A stretch of 64,000 nt of DNA from Halomarina pelagica (GTDB taxonomy: Archaea; Halobacteriota; Halobacteria; Halobacteriales; Haloarculaceae), in NCBI RefSeq assembly GCF_024228315.1, contig NZ_CP100454.1:124001-188000 (forward strand). Reading direction: 5' to 3'. Both the position numbers and the translations under genes were made by a program. Numbering within the stretch: position 1 is the stretch's first letter; the number at the start of each line of letters is the position of its first letter. Below are positions 33,329-41,592 of the stretch, in pieces. The notes below the pieces were generated by a model that made no database searches, was not told where the DNA came from, and was given only the letters and a program-made list of their open reading frames with translations.

Positions 33329-33688
33329 TTAGCGGAGGGCGGCGTTCTCATCAGCGAAGCCGACTGTGACGAGGTAGTCGAGAAATGACTCGAACTGGTT
33401 GATGTCGCTGGGCCTGTCGGTCGCGAGGTGGCATACCCACTCGATGGCCCACTGGAACACCGGATCAGTGCCGCCCTTGCCGTGGATATACCACCAGCGG
33501 GCGGCCTTCAGCGCGACGAGCGGATTCGTCGGCGGCTGCTCGGTCGCGAGCGCCTGCGTAATCGACCGGGGTTCCTCGGGGACATCTTCTGGTTCGACCT
33601 CAGCTGACTGGCTGTTCGCTCCGTCGACTGGAATTGCATCGATCGAGACGTCGCTCGAATGCTGTTGTTGGCTCACGGAAATCACCAT
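33329..33688 (-). CDS. Haloarchaeal plasmid-type hypothetical protein (119 aa)
   Basis: The first half is acidic and low-complexity (VPVDGANSQSAEVEPEDVPE-like). The second half is a conserved-looking domain LVALKAARWWYIHGKGGTDP, VFQWAIEWVCHLATDRPSDI and FESFLDYLVTVGFADENAAL. No catalytic motif is seen. It is the last gene of a leftward series (35.1 to 33.3 kb) of small proteins that I associate with haloarchaeal plasmids; function unknown. Confidence 0.68.
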   Translation of the reverse strand: MVISVSQQQHSSDVSIDAIPVDGANSQSAEVEPEDVPEEPRSITQALATEQPPTNPLVALKAARWWYIHGKGGTDPVFQWAIEWVCHLATDRPSDINQFESFLDYLVTVGFADENAALR

Positions 33689-33718
33689 CTCGGAGGGCGC
33701 GAAAAACGGGTCGCTGCA

Positions 33719-34729
33719 TCAGGCAGGCGGGAGGTAGACGCTCCGATCACCGGCGATCTCCTCGAGGTTGTTCCGATGCCGGTGCGAGAAGTAGCACTCG
33801 TAGCAGCAGTACCCACAGACTGCTCCTGTGTCGTACTCGGCGACGTATGGGCCACGATCAGTCGTCCAGACGTTGGCGCGGCACTCGGTACACGCCGCGC
33901 TCTCGATATCGCCTCGCGTGGGCCCGGAATAGGTGAGTTCGGTCTCGTCCGCCTGGGGTGTCGGATCGGGCCAGACGCCGTGGTCCTGCCAGAATTCTTT
34001 GAGCCGGCTGAGGCTATGCCGGACTGTCTTCCGGACCGTGACGTGGTCGGCGTCGCGACCGCTGTCGTCCCAGCCGTCGGCTGTCCAGAACTCGCCGAAC
34101 TGCGCGCCGCGATGCAGACCATTCCAATCGAGGCCGACGATGTCAGCCGGCGGGTCACCCGTCAGCGTTGGCTGGGTGAGCTGCTCCACGACCTCGAGTT
34201 GCTTGGGTGGACTGCCACCAAGGATGTGGACCCGACGGCCACGCCAGTCGATGGGATCGGAGAACTCGCGTGCAGGTGTGTCCGCATACCCTCGCGAGTA
34301 CCCAAGCACCATATCGTCGGGAACCGCCTCAATGGCGGCCCGGCATTTCGGGACGATGATGAACTCCGTCTCGGGCAGTCTCTCCTGGAGCTCTCGAATC
34401 GTGTCGACGTACGACTGTGCTTCTGCAGCGTCGTAGGCGTCACCGATGATACCCACGTCGGGTTCGTACTCGAGCGCCCGCTTGACGTACCGGTCGAGGT
34501 CTGGATTCCGAAAATCGTTATCGAGCATTCCGACCGGGCACTCGAGGGTCTCGAATTGCAACTGCTGATACGTGCAGTCCTCGCGAAACCCAGGGAGGAA
34601 GCCGAGGGTCAAAGCATCGAGCGCAAACGGAACCCGATGGAGGAACGCCACGTACACCGCTTGTCGGGCGTCAGAGTGTGTCTCAGTAGAACTGTTGCTA
34701 ACTGGGTCTGCGCTGTCGCGAATAGCCAT
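33719..34729 (-). CDS. Haloarchaeal DUF6610-like protein with C-terminal zinc motif
   Basis: 336 residues. N-terminal part: AVYVAFLHRVPFALDALTLG, EYEPDVGIIGDAYDAAEAQS, DMVLGYSRGYADTPAREFSD, VHILGGSPPKQLEVVEQLTQ and DIVGLDWNGLHRGAQFGEFW. C-terminal part: CTECRAN and CGYCCYECYFSHRHR, a cysteine-rich metal site. The pattern of short beta strands ending in VHILGG and DIVGLDWN suggests a TIM-barrel enzyme, with faint similarity to tRNA-guanine transglycosylase-type proteins. I recall the family as DUF6610; biochemical function unknown. The start overlaps the frame of the upstream gene. Confidence 0.65.
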   Translation of the reverse strand: MAIRDSADPVSNSSTETHSDARQAVYVAFLHRVPFALDALTLGFLPGFREDCTYQQLQFETLECPVGMLDNDFRNPDLDRYVKRALEYEPDVGIIGDAYDAAEAQSYVDTIRELQERLPETEFIIVPKCRAAIEAVPDDMVLGYSRGYADTPAREFSDPIDWRGRRVHILGGSPPKQLEVVEQLTQPTLTGDPPADIVGLDWNGLHRGAQFGEFWTADGWDDSGRDADHVTVRKTVRHSLSRLKEFWQDHGVWPDPTPQADETELTYSGPTRGDIESAACTECRANVWTTDRGPYVAEYDTGAVCGYCCYECYFSHRHRNNLEEIAGDRSVYLPPA

Positions 34730-35130
34730 GAGGAGTTTCCTGCGGGACTCCGTCGCCCCGCAGGGCTCTCCGGGGCAAGATAGACCTCGCTAGTATTAAC
34801 TAACGGAAGTAGTAAATGGTACTGCGTGTTGGTTAATCTCCGAACAGACTGCATCGCTGTCTTGTCATCTGTGAGCGTCTGTTGATCGGCGTCAGTATCC
34901 GCGAAGAGCGTCGACTGATCTCCTGTTGAGAAATGCGCTACTTCTGGCCGGTCGTCGACGCCGAACTCACTAGCCGCGGGGCGATCGAGCCGCGATTCGC
35001 GGTCGCGATGATCGACGTCTGCACCGAAGTCCTCGAGCGAGGTCTCGACGCTCGTCTCGGTCAGTTCGAGCTGGCCGTCCTCACCGAACGCAGTCTGTCG
35101 CTGAATCACAATCTCGGGTCGGTCGCTCAT
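34609..35130 (-). CDS. Haloarchaeal plasmid-type hypothetical protein, C-terminus probably altered
   Basis: N-terminal about 90 residues (MSDRPEIVIQRQTAFGEDGQ; ETSLEDFGADVDHRDRESRL; STGDQSTLFADTDADQQTLT) are acidic and normal for a small soluble haloarchaeal protein. The last 60 or so residues are basic and Leu/Arg-rich and cover the start of the DUF6610-like gene in another frame, so the natural stop appears to have been lost by a small indel around 34850. No family function is known. Confidence 0.55.
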   Translation of the reverse strand: MSDRPEIVIQRQTAFGEDGQLELTETSVETSLEDFGADVDHRDRESRLDRPAASEFGVDDRPEVAHFSTGDQSTLFADTDADQQTLTDDKTAMQSVRRLTNTQYHLLLPLVNTSEVYLAPESPAGRRSPAGNSSWLFATAQTQLATVLLRHTLTPDKRCTWRSSIGFRLRSML

Positions 35131-35185
35131 CTAGTTCGAAGCCTCCACCTCTGATGGCGTCGACAAACAGCCCGTGAGCGTCCAT

Positions 35186-35392
35186 TTAGGTGTCTTCTGA
35201 CCGAAGCTCGCTGGCTCGGTCATCGAGCCGGCGAAGGATTTGGAACCGTTGCTGGTGAGCGTTCTCGTAGGCAACGCACGCTCGCAGCGTCTCCATGTCG
35301 TTGATCGTCGCGATGCCGGCGTTGATGAGTCGTGTATTCGGTGGGTCGAGACGCTGTTCTGGGGACAGTTCGCTCGAATCTGGGTCGCTCAC
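35186..35392 (-). CDS. Small haloarchaeal hypothetical protein (68 aa)
   Basis: Reads LINAGIATINDMETLRACVA and YENAHQQRFQILRRLDDRAS, a helical protein with a conserved-looking INDMETLRA segment also echoed in the next gene (LEDMETLREYIHDLAED). Both may share a small helical fold and a partner. Not assigned to a function. Confidence 0.65.
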   Translation of the reverse strand: MSDPDSSELSPEQRLDPPNTRLINAGIATINDMETLRACVAYENAHQQRFQILRRLDDRASELRSEDT

Positions 35393-35442
35393 TCCTGGTC
35401 GCCTCCACGCCTCCTGAGGCGACGAAAAACAGCACCCGCCCG

Positions 35443-35706
35443 CTACTCGTCGTCTCCTGGTTGGATCTGGCGAGCGTCCTCGGCGAGGTCGTGGATGTAC
35501 TCGCGGAGGGTTTCCATGTCCTCGAGCGTTTTCGCCTTCACTTTGGCCGTGAGTTTATCCTGATCGCGGGTGCCTGTACCGCGAGTGAGCTTCACGGTGA
35601 GTGAGACGCCGACATCGCTTCGTTCGACGTACTCGGTTCGGTTCGTGCGTTCTTCACTGGACGACGATTCAACTGCTCGACTTGGTTGTTGCTTCGAGTC
35701 AGACAT
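35443..35706 (-). CDS. Small haloarchaeal hypothetical protein (87 aa, DUF7389-like)
   Basis: The acidic Ser-rich N-terminus is followed by GVSLTVKLTRGTGTRDQDKL and TAKVKAKTLEDMETLREYIH. The strand-rich middle and helical end suggest a compact fold. The DUF name is from memory and tentative. It lies in the same leftward array as its neighbours with short gaps (about 50 bases), so co-transcription is likely. Confidence 0.65.
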   Translation of the reverse strand: MSDSKQQPSRAVESSSSEERTNRTEYVERSDVGVSLTVKLTRGTGTRDQDKLTAKVKAKTLEDMETLREYIHDLAEDARQIQPGDDE

Positions 35707-35768
35707 TCGTTCTCCACGAGAGCCCTCTGACAGCTCTCACACCCCTTCAGAGGGTGAAAAACACGTGG

Positions 35769-36188
35769 CTAGTCTGCGCTAGCGGGAGTGCTGTCTACGT
35801 CGATGTCGTCGAGAAGGGGATAATCGATGTGCATCTCGATTTTATCGAAGGGGACAACTGGCTGGATCGCTCCCCCAGGGCCTCCCTCCTTGAGTTCGAG
35901 GATACCCAATACCTCCAGCTGTTTCAGGTCTGCATGGACATCAGAGACGTCGCGGTCGACGAGTCGTGCTGCCTCCCGCATACTTGAAGGGCGCTCTTTG
36001 GCGATCGCCTGAATGAGATTGAGGCGCAGTGGGGTGAGGCTGTCGACGAGATCATCATAGGTTCCGAACTGGAGTACTGCATGCTCATCGCTTTCGTCCA
36101 GTTCCTCAGCCTCGGCAGCCTGAATGAACTGGAGCGTATCCTCTCGGAGCTGTGCTCGGTCGCCGACGGTGATGTGAAGCGTGGTCAT
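35769..36188 (-). CDS. Winged-helix antitoxin/DNA-binding protein (TumA-like, HVO_A0114 type)
   Basis: 139 residues from MTTLHITVGDRAQLREDTLQ. The segment LTPLRLNLIQAIAKERPSSM, REAARLVDRDVSDVHADLKQ and LEVLGILELKEG is a winged-helix domain of the HVO_A0114 type. It follows the TumE-like gene by 34 bases. In TumE/TumA pairs the wHTH protein is the antitoxin and binds the operon promoter; here palindromes at 36559-36593 are available. Toxin-first order is typical for this family. Confidence 0.78.
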   Translation of the reverse strand: MTTLHITVGDRAQLREDTLQFIQAAEAEELDESDEHAVLQFGTYDDLVDSLTPLRLNLIQAIAKERPSSMREAARLVDRDVSDVHADLKQLEVLGILELKEGGPGGAIQPVVPFDKIEMHIDYPLLDDIDVDSTPASAD

Positions 36189-36222
36189 GTTCGGGTGTGT
36201 TGGATGTGTGTTTTGTCTTCTG

Positions 36223-36537
36223 TCAATAGGGACGTGGCGGGTTGCCACCAATGGTGTCCCAGTATTCGTCAGCACTGGCCCAGAACTCGACGACGAGTTC
36301 TTCCATACCGGGGAAATCGACGTCTGCGTCACCGGCAGCGGTGTGGAGTTCGTGGCCTTTGGTGTCTTCGTGGGCGTTGTCGTAGCGGATGAGCGTTAGG
36401 TCTTGCAGCGTTCCCAGATGAAGGGTGTACTTCCAGCCGGACGGGTAGACATCTGTATCGGTCGTCCGTCGGATGACGACGTTCTCGACGAGTCCGGCTT
36501 CGACGTGGGTGTAGCGGTGCGTGAGTTCGTGGCCCAT
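36223..36537 (-). CDS. TumE-like toxin (DUF6516 family)
   Basis: 104 residues: HVEAGLVENVVIRRTTDTDV, WKYTLHLGTLQDLTLIRYDN, AHEDTKGHELHTAAG and FPGMEELVVEFWASADEYWD. The strand-rich fold with the Y-LHLG and RYDN-H motifs matches the DUF6516/TumE family, reported as the toxin of a toxin-antitoxin system with a wHTH antitoxin. Immediately downstream lies that partner. The enzymatic mechanism is not evident from sequence. Confidence 0.75.
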   Translation of the reverse strand: MGHELTHRYTHVEAGLVENVVIRRTTDTDVYPSGWKYTLHLGTLQDLTLIRYDNAHEDTKGHELHTAAGDADVDFPGMEELVVEFWASADEYWDTIGGNPPRPY

Positions 36538-36558
36538 CCCTCACCCGTTGGGTAGCCG

Positions 36559-36593
36559 CCCAACACTATAAGTGTGTTGGGAACATTCCCAAC
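36559..36593 (-). promoter_or_regulatory. Overlapping palindromic operators of the TumE/TumA-like operon
   Basis: CCCAACAC-TATAAGT-GTGTTGGG (36559-36581) and GTTGGGAA-CA-TTCCCAAC (36576-36593) share the half-site GTTGGG/CCCAAC, and a further half-site CGTTGGG lies at 36546-36552. The A+T core of the first palindrome is at the TATA position about 30 bases before the toxin ATG. This is a strong autoregulation signal. Confidence 0.75.
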
Positions 36594-36638
36594 AGCTACT
36601 CAGACGATTGTGGGATATCACTATCCTGCTATGGGGCG

Positions 36639-36791
36639 ATGGTCTCAGTGGTCGCTGGAGGGCTTCTCGCGACGTGGATCGTCGTCGAGATTCTCCTTCT
36701 CGATCAGCCCTCGTGGACGTTGACCGAGGCAGTCTACTTCGCGATCGGGGTAGCCATGGTGGCGCTCGGGGTCATTCATGGATGGACGTAG
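36639..36791 (+). pseudogene. C-terminal fragment of a small membrane protein
   Basis: Fifty codons, MVSVVAGGLLATWIVVEILL then LDQPSWTLTEAVYFAIGVAM and VALGVIHGWT, form two hydrophobic helices with an intervening acidic loop and a stop at 36791. No promoter or upstream coding sequence continues it, so it is probably the tail of a deleted haloarchaeal membrane protein gene, though a small intact protein is possible. Confidence 0.5.
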
Positions 36792-36890
36792 GCGAACAAC
36801 ACGATGTGAGGTCGTAGATTCCCGAACGACAGGAATCAGCGGCTAGATCAAGGGACGTTCCACACGTATTTCCACTCGAGACGAAAAATC

Positions 36891-37631
36891 ATGAGAACAG
36901 CCCACGAATTCGGACGATTCAGGTCAGACACTCCGGGCTTGGATACGGCACGGCCATGGCGACGACGCATCCGCAGAACGGCCGGGGCTGCACTTCTCGG
37001 GGTCGCTTACTGGACGGTGGTCCGCCCGCGGATGATGAACTGGGGCGCGACGCCGGCGGAGGTCGAACGGTCACTCCCGGGCGACGACCTGCTCCCGGAC
37101 GCTGACGCCGAATCGACAATGGCGATCAGTATCGAGGCGCCACCCACCGATATCTGGCCGTGGCTGCGCCAGCTCGGCCAGGAGCGTGGCGGGTTCTACA
37201 GCCACGAGTGGGCAGAGAACCTCGTCGGGCTCGACATCCACAACGCGGACACCATCGTCACGGAGTGGCAGGACTTAGCTGTGGGCGACACGATTCGGCT
37301 CGGCAGGGCCGATCGATACCCGGACGCGACGCTTGAGGTCGCCGCACTCGACCCCGAACGATCGCTCGTCCTACTGACGCCCGGCGACCCGGCGTGGTGG
37401 GTCTGGTCGTTCGTGTTAGAACCGGTCGACGAGACGACGACGCGACTGCTCGTCCGGTCGCGCATCCGCCTGCCGGAGAATAGACTGGTCCGCGTCGCTG
37501 CCCAGTCGGTGCTCGAGCCCGTTACGTTCGTGATGACACACGGGATGCTTCGAGGACTTCGATCGAGAGCCGAGCGACTCGCAGCATCGCAGACCAGGCC
37601 AGTCATCGCTACTCGGGACGTATCCACATGA
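36891..37631 (+). CDS. SRPBCC-superfamily (polyketide cyclase/START-like) protein
   Basis: 246 residues. An N-terminal membrane-anchoring stretch (AGAALLGVAYWTVVRPRMMN, about 30-50) precedes an SRPBCC domain: MAISIEAPPTDIWPWLRQLG, GGFYSHEWAENLVGLDIHNA, LVLLTPGDPAWWVWSFVLEP and ETTTRLLVRSRIRL. Such helix-grip domains bind hydrophobic ligands. No enzymatic residues can be assigned. It starts a group of chromosome-like genes and stands in its own transcription unit. Confidence 0.8.
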   Translation: MRTAHEFGRFRSDTPGLDTARPWRRRIRRTAGAALLGVAYWTVVRPRMMNWGATPAEVERSLPGDDLLPDADAESTMAISIEAPPTDIWPWLRQLGQERGGFYSHEWAENLVGLDIHNADTIVTEWQDLAVGDTIRLGRADRYPDATLEVAALDPERSLVLLTPGDPAWWVWSFVLEPVDETTTRLLVRSRIRLPENRLVRVAAQSVLEPVTFVMTHGMLRGLRSRAERLAASQTRPVIATRDVST

Positions 37632-37731
37632 TACCTATCCCGTCAATAGTTCATGAGGCACCTGGCCATTCGCGTGTAACGAGAATCTCAGTGGGTATCT
37701 ATCACGGTATACGACAGAGATTGTAGTACAC

Positions 37732-38739
37732 ATGAGCGCTACTGACCTCAGTACAGACGTTTGGGACGTCGATGAGAACGGATTCCCGGCCGATGCACCG
37801 TTCGAAGATCGTCTACGATTCCTGCTCCGATATTCGATCCTCGCGCCATCGAGCCACAACTCCCAGCCGTGGTCGTTCGCCGTCGACGGTGACACCATCC
37901 ACATCCACGCAGATGACTCGCGCTGGCTCGAGGTCGCAGATGCGGGCAGGCGCGAGCTCCACATCAGCCTCGGCTGTGCCCTCGAGAATCTGTTGATCGC
38001 TGCTGCTCGGTTCGATTTCGGCTTCACCGTCGAATATGGGACAGACAAAAGCGACGCGGTCGTCTCCGTTCGATTCGACCCCGCCGTCGCCCCCGACCAG
38101 TCCGACGACGTAGCGCTCTTCGAGGCGATCACTACACGGCGGACGTCCCACCAGGTATTCCTGGACCGCGTGATTCCGTCGTCGACACTTGATCAGCTCC
38201 GAGCACTCGTTCGCGAGGACGACGTCGACCTCCTGCTGATCGATGATGAGACGCGGAAAGAGAAAATCGCTGAACTCCAAGTCGAAGCAGACGAACGGCA
38301 GATGGCCGATCCAGCGTATCGGCGGGAACTCGGTCACTAGGTTGGCATCGGTGCGCTCGGTGCCCCGTGGCTCATGGCCCGCATCGGACAGCTAGCCGTG
38401 ACGTATCTCGACCTCGGCGAGCGGGAGGGAGCAAAGAATTCGAAGCTCATCACGAGCGCACCCACGGTCGCCCTACTGACGACACCCGACGACTCGGTCG
38501 AAGCACACGTCCGGACCGGGCAGGTCTTCGAGCGACTGATGCTCGCCGCCACGCGAAAGAGCGTGGCCGTCCACCCGATGAGTCAGATACTGGAGCGACC
38601 GGACCTGAAGCGCGAACTGGCCGAGGAACTCGAGATCACGGACGCGACCCCGCAACATCTGTTCCGGCTGGGATACGCCGAGGACGACGATGAGGAGACA
38701 CACACGCCCCGCTGGCCGGTGACGACGGTGCTGCGATAG
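37732..38739 (+). pseudogene. Nitroreductase-family (Acg-like) protein interrupted by an amber codon
   Basis: One frame encodes 335 residues except for TAG at 38338-38340. Before it: RFLLRYSILAPSSHNSQPWS, FEAITTRRTSHQVFLDRVIP and DPAYRRELGH; after it: VGIGALGAPWLMARIGQLAV, SKLITSAPTVALLTTPDDSV and RLMLAATRKSVAVHPMSQIL. The FMN-binding motifs of Acg/RV3127-like nitroreductases are spread over both halves, and a tryptophan (TGG) is the likely original codon, so this is a one-base nonsense mutation. Both halves are too short to fold alone. Confidence 0.8.
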
Positions 38740-38871
38740 TACGGCGGACAAACTGTACTCCTCTCCCGAACCGGAACACAGATTCGGGATGGCAGATCAA
38801 CGAGAGTCCGAACGTCCTCTCTCAGATGATCAGTCCCTCCCTCAACAGTTCGTCCCGATGGACTACTCCGT

Positions 38872-39120
38872 GTGACGCGTCCCCGAACGACGCCAGCGGT
38901 GGCTCCCGGTGGCGACCGTGTCCACGCCGGGACTGTAGTAGCAGATTGGATCGCTGTCCGGGTGGTCGAGGCGGATAGCTTCGGGCGGGTGCTGTTTGCT
39001 GGTTACACCTTCGAAGTCGCTGCGTTCACCTTCGTGGGCGAGGTGTTGCTGATTATCTGGCTGCTCGTCTACGGGCGTCGGATTCGCGGGGACGAGGAAT
39101 CAACGTCCACGGTGCCCTGA
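38872..39120 (+). pseudogene. C-terminal fragment of a membrane protein (DUF4386-like?)
   Basis: Begins at a GTG without supporting context. The tail FAGYTFEVAAFTFVGEVLLI and IWLLVYGRRIRGDEE looks like the last transmembrane helix and end of a DUF4386-type membrane protein. The preceding part is not membrane-like, so the gene has lost its N-terminal helices. Family assignment is weak. Confidence 0.4.
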
Positions 39121-39259
39121 GTCGGCTCGCTCGCTATAGAGAGTACACCTCAGTCAGGGCCCTCCCAACCAGATTGACATCTGAGTCCAGTTCTCCTACC
39201 CTGAGAATCGAGATGCTCGATTATAGTCATCTGAGTCCTATCAGACCCTAGTGAACGTT

Positions 39260-39865
39260 ATGGCATCGATCCTCGTATTCTATGGAACCAGTCAAGGACA
39301 GACCGCCAAGATCGCCGACCGCATCGTCGGCGTCTTGCGTGACCGCGGCCACACCGCCGAGGCCATCGACGCCGGGCAGCTCTCTGACGACTTCGAACTC
39401 ACCGAGTACGACGCCGTTCTCGTCGGCGCGTCCATCCACGGCGGCAAACACCAGCCCGAAGTCCGGACGTTGGTCACCACCGATCGCGAGGACCTGACCA
39501 CGCGGCCGACGGGGTTCTGCCAAATGTGCCTGACTGCCACCCGACCGGATGAGGAGAGTCAGGCCGAGGCCGCAGGATACGTCACCGCGTTCGTCGAGGA
39601 CACCGGCTGGCAGCCGGATCGAATCGTAATCTTCGGCGGCGCGCTTCGCTACTCGGAGTACGGGTTCCTCAAGCGGCTGGTGTTGAAACAGCTCACCAAG
39701 GACATCACCGGGGATACGGATACGTCCCGAGACTACGAGTACACCGACTGGGACGAGGTCGAGACGTTCGCCGCCGACTTCGCGACGTTCGTCGAGGAAC
39801 AACTCGGCATCGTCGCGTCGGTTTCGGACGCCCAGAAGGGGGTCGAATGCCGACCGGTCGAGTGA
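39260..39865 (+). CDS. Flavodoxin-domain protein (HemG/protoporphyrinogen oxidase-like)
   Basis: About 201 residues from MASILVFYGTSQGQTAKIAD (ATG preferred over a GTG nine bases earlier). The FMN phosphate loop FYGTSQGQTAKIADRI, the loop DAVLVGASIHGGKHQPEV and IVIFGGALRYSEYGFLKRLV are flavodoxin_5/HemG features. It is likely an FMN electron carrier or a menaquinone-dependent oxidase. Its end overlaps the start of the next membrane-protein gene by 19 bases, suggesting coupled translation. Confidence 0.83.
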   Translation: MASILVFYGTSQGQTAKIADRIVGVLRDRGHTAEAIDAGQLSDDFELTEYDAVLVGASIHGGKHQPEVRTLVTTDREDLTTRPTGFCQMCLTATRPDEESQAEAAGYVTAFVEDTGWQPDRIVIFGGALRYSEYGFLKRLVLKQLTKDITGDTDTSRDYEYTDWDEVETFAADFATFVEEQLGIVASVSDAQKGVECRPVE

Positions 39866-40719
39866 CAGTACCACGCCCGTACGTCCTCGGGTCGCTCGCA
39901 ACCATCGCGCTGACGCTAATCGCGACGGTCGTCGGGCTGTTCGTGCCCAGCTTCTACCGTGATGCACCGGTGCTCCTTCCGCAGGTCTACGGGCAGGACC
40001 TCCTGACGCTCGTCGTGGCTGTGCCAGCACTCGCCGTCTCGCTGTACTTCGTCACACGTGGCTCGCTGCGAGCGTACGTCGTGTGGCTCGGGGTGACCGG
40101 CTACCTCCTGTACACCTACGCCTCCTACGCATTCATGACCGCGTTCAACGAGCTGTACCTCGTCTACGTCGCGTTGCTGTGGCTGACGCTGTTCACGTTC
40201 GTCGGCGGGATGGTCCGCCTTGACGCTTCCGTTGTGAAGCGAGCGGTCGGTGAGTTGCCAGTCCGGTCGTACGTGGCGTTCCAGCTGCTGCTGGTCGTCC
40301 TGATCGGGGTCCTCTGGCTGTCCGAGATTCTCCCAGCCACGTTCGCAGGGACCACCCCGCCGAGTATCACCGAGGCGGGGCTCCCGGTGAACGTCATCTA
40401 CTCACTCGACCTCGGCATCGTCTTGCCCGCATTCGCCCTCTCTGCGTACTGGCTGTGGAAGAGACGGGCCTGGGGGTATGCCCTCACCGGCGTCCTCCTC
40501 GCGAAGATCGTGACGCTCGGCGGGGCGGTGCTAGCAATGGCCGTCTTCATGATTCGTGACGGTCAGACCGTCCCGCTGCCGCAGCTCGTTATTTTCGGGC
40601 TGCTGACCCTGGTGAGCCTCGTGCTGATGGCTCGGTTCATTCTGTCGATCGATACAGAACACAGTCCAGCCGCCACGAGGCCGTTCACCGAGCCCTCAAG
40701 TGAACCCGGGATGAGATAA
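39847..40719 (+). CDS. Multi-pass membrane protein, unknown function
   Basis: 290 residues with about eight hydrophobic helices (LGSLATIALTLIATVVGLFV; LLTLVVAVPALAVSLYFVTR; LYLVYVALLWLTLFTFVGGM; QLLLVVLIGVLWLSEILPAT; LVIFGLLTLVSLVLMARFIL). A periplasm-facing loop with PATFAGTTPPSITEAGLPVN is present. No transport signature recognised. It overlaps the flavodoxin gene and is followed six bases later by the next gene, so the three probably form an operon. Confidence 0.75.
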   Translation: MPTGRVTVPRPYVLGSLATIALTLIATVVGLFVPSFYRDAPVLLPQVYGQDLLTLVVAVPALAVSLYFVTRGSLRAYVVWLGVTGYLLYTYASYAFMTAFNELYLVYVALLWLTLFTFVGGMVRLDASVVKRAVGELPVRSYVAFQLLLVVLIGVLWLSEILPATFAGTTPPSITEAGLPVNVIYSLDLGIVLPAFALSAYWLWKRRAWGYALTGVLLAKIVTLGGAVLAMAVFMIRDGQTVPLPQLVIFGLLTLVSLVLMARFILSIDTEHSPAATRPFTEPSSEPGMR

Positions 40720-40725
40720 CGAATC

Positions 40726-41574
40726 ATGCGGCTCAAATCGGTTCTGAGCGTGCTTGGTCTCCTCGTGGTCAGCGTCGTAGCTGTCGTCCTCGGCGGCAAG
40801 GCTCGTCTCGAGCGAGTTAACTCCCAACTCGTAGACGAACTGCTCGCTGCTGCCACCACGCGCTCTGATCACGTCTTCACGAAAGACGATCTCGACGGAC
40901 TCCCCGAGCCCGTGCAGCGATACCTGGATACCGTCCTCACCGAAGGGCAGCCGTACGTCCGAGCGGTGCGCCTGCGGCAACACGGTGAGTTCCGCCTGGG
41001 CGACGCGGACGCACCGTGGAAACCACTCGAAGCGACCCAGCACGTCACGACCGCCCCACCAGGATTCCTCTGGGATGCTGTAATTGAGATGGCTCCACTA
41101 GTATCGGTTCGCGTTGTCGATATGTACAAGGATGGAACAGGCGCGTTACGCGCCAAGCTCCTCTCGACGGTTCCCGTTGCAAACGCCGACCCAAGCCCAG
41201 AGCTGGACGCTGGAGAGTTGATGCGGTACCTGGGCGAGAGCGTCTGGTATCCGACCGCTCTCTTGCCGAGTGAAGGGGTCGAGTGGGAGCCGATAGACGA
41301 GCGCTCGGCTAGGGCGACGCTCGAACATCGCGGAACGGCTGCCTCGCTGGTGTTTTATTTCAACGGTCGGAACGAAGTGGAGCGGGTATCCGCCGAACGG
41401 CCGTACCGGAAGGACGACGGCACGTACGAATCGACGCCATGGACCGGGTACTGGCGAAACTATCAGGTCAGAGATGGGGTTCGGATTCCGATCGACGGAG
41501 AAGTCGAATGGCATCTGCCGGAGGGCGATCTGCCCTATTGGCGAGCAACCGTAGAGGAAATCGAATACACGTGA
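40726..41574 (+). CDS. DUF6544/DUF6920-like secreted or membrane-anchored protein
   Basis: 282 residues with an N-terminal hydrophobic anchor (VLSVLGLLVVSVVAVVLGG). The remainder, LPEPVQRYLDTVLTEGQPYV, RLRQHGEFRLGDADAPWKPL, LMRYLGESVWYPTALLPSEG and WRNYQVRDGVRIPIDGEVEW, matches a conserved family with the W-PTALLP motif that is annotated as DUF6544/DUF6920 in my memory. A lipid- or small-molecule-binding beta fold is plausible. Third gene of the 39.3-41.6 kb operon. Confidence 0.75.
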   Translation: MRLKSVLSVLGLLVVSVVAVVLGGKARLERVNSQLVDELLAAATTRSDHVFTKDDLDGLPEPVQRYLDTVLTEGQPYVRAVRLRQHGEFRLGDADAPWKPLEATQHVTTAPPGFLWDAVIEMAPLVSVRVVDMYKDGTGALRAKLLSTVPVANADPSPELDAGELMRYLGESVWYPTALLPSEGVEWEPIDERSARATLEHRGTAASLVFYFNGRNEVERVSAERPYRKDDGTYESTPWTGYWRNYQVRDGVRIPIDGEVEWHLPEGDLPYWRATVEEIEYT

Positions 41575-41592
41575 TAAGGTGGATATCGGCCG

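Noticed and set aside
33659-34783. 374-codon plus-strand frame opposite the DUF6610-like gene
   Set aside because: Its composition mirrors the opposite strand; the minus-strand protein has coherent conserved motifs and a zinc site.
38338-38340. TAG codons (here and at 49889) as pyrrolysine or programmed read-through
   Set aside because: No PYLIS-like structure or pyl gene is visible, haloarchaea are not generally known to use pyrrolysine, and the second gene also has a frameshift.
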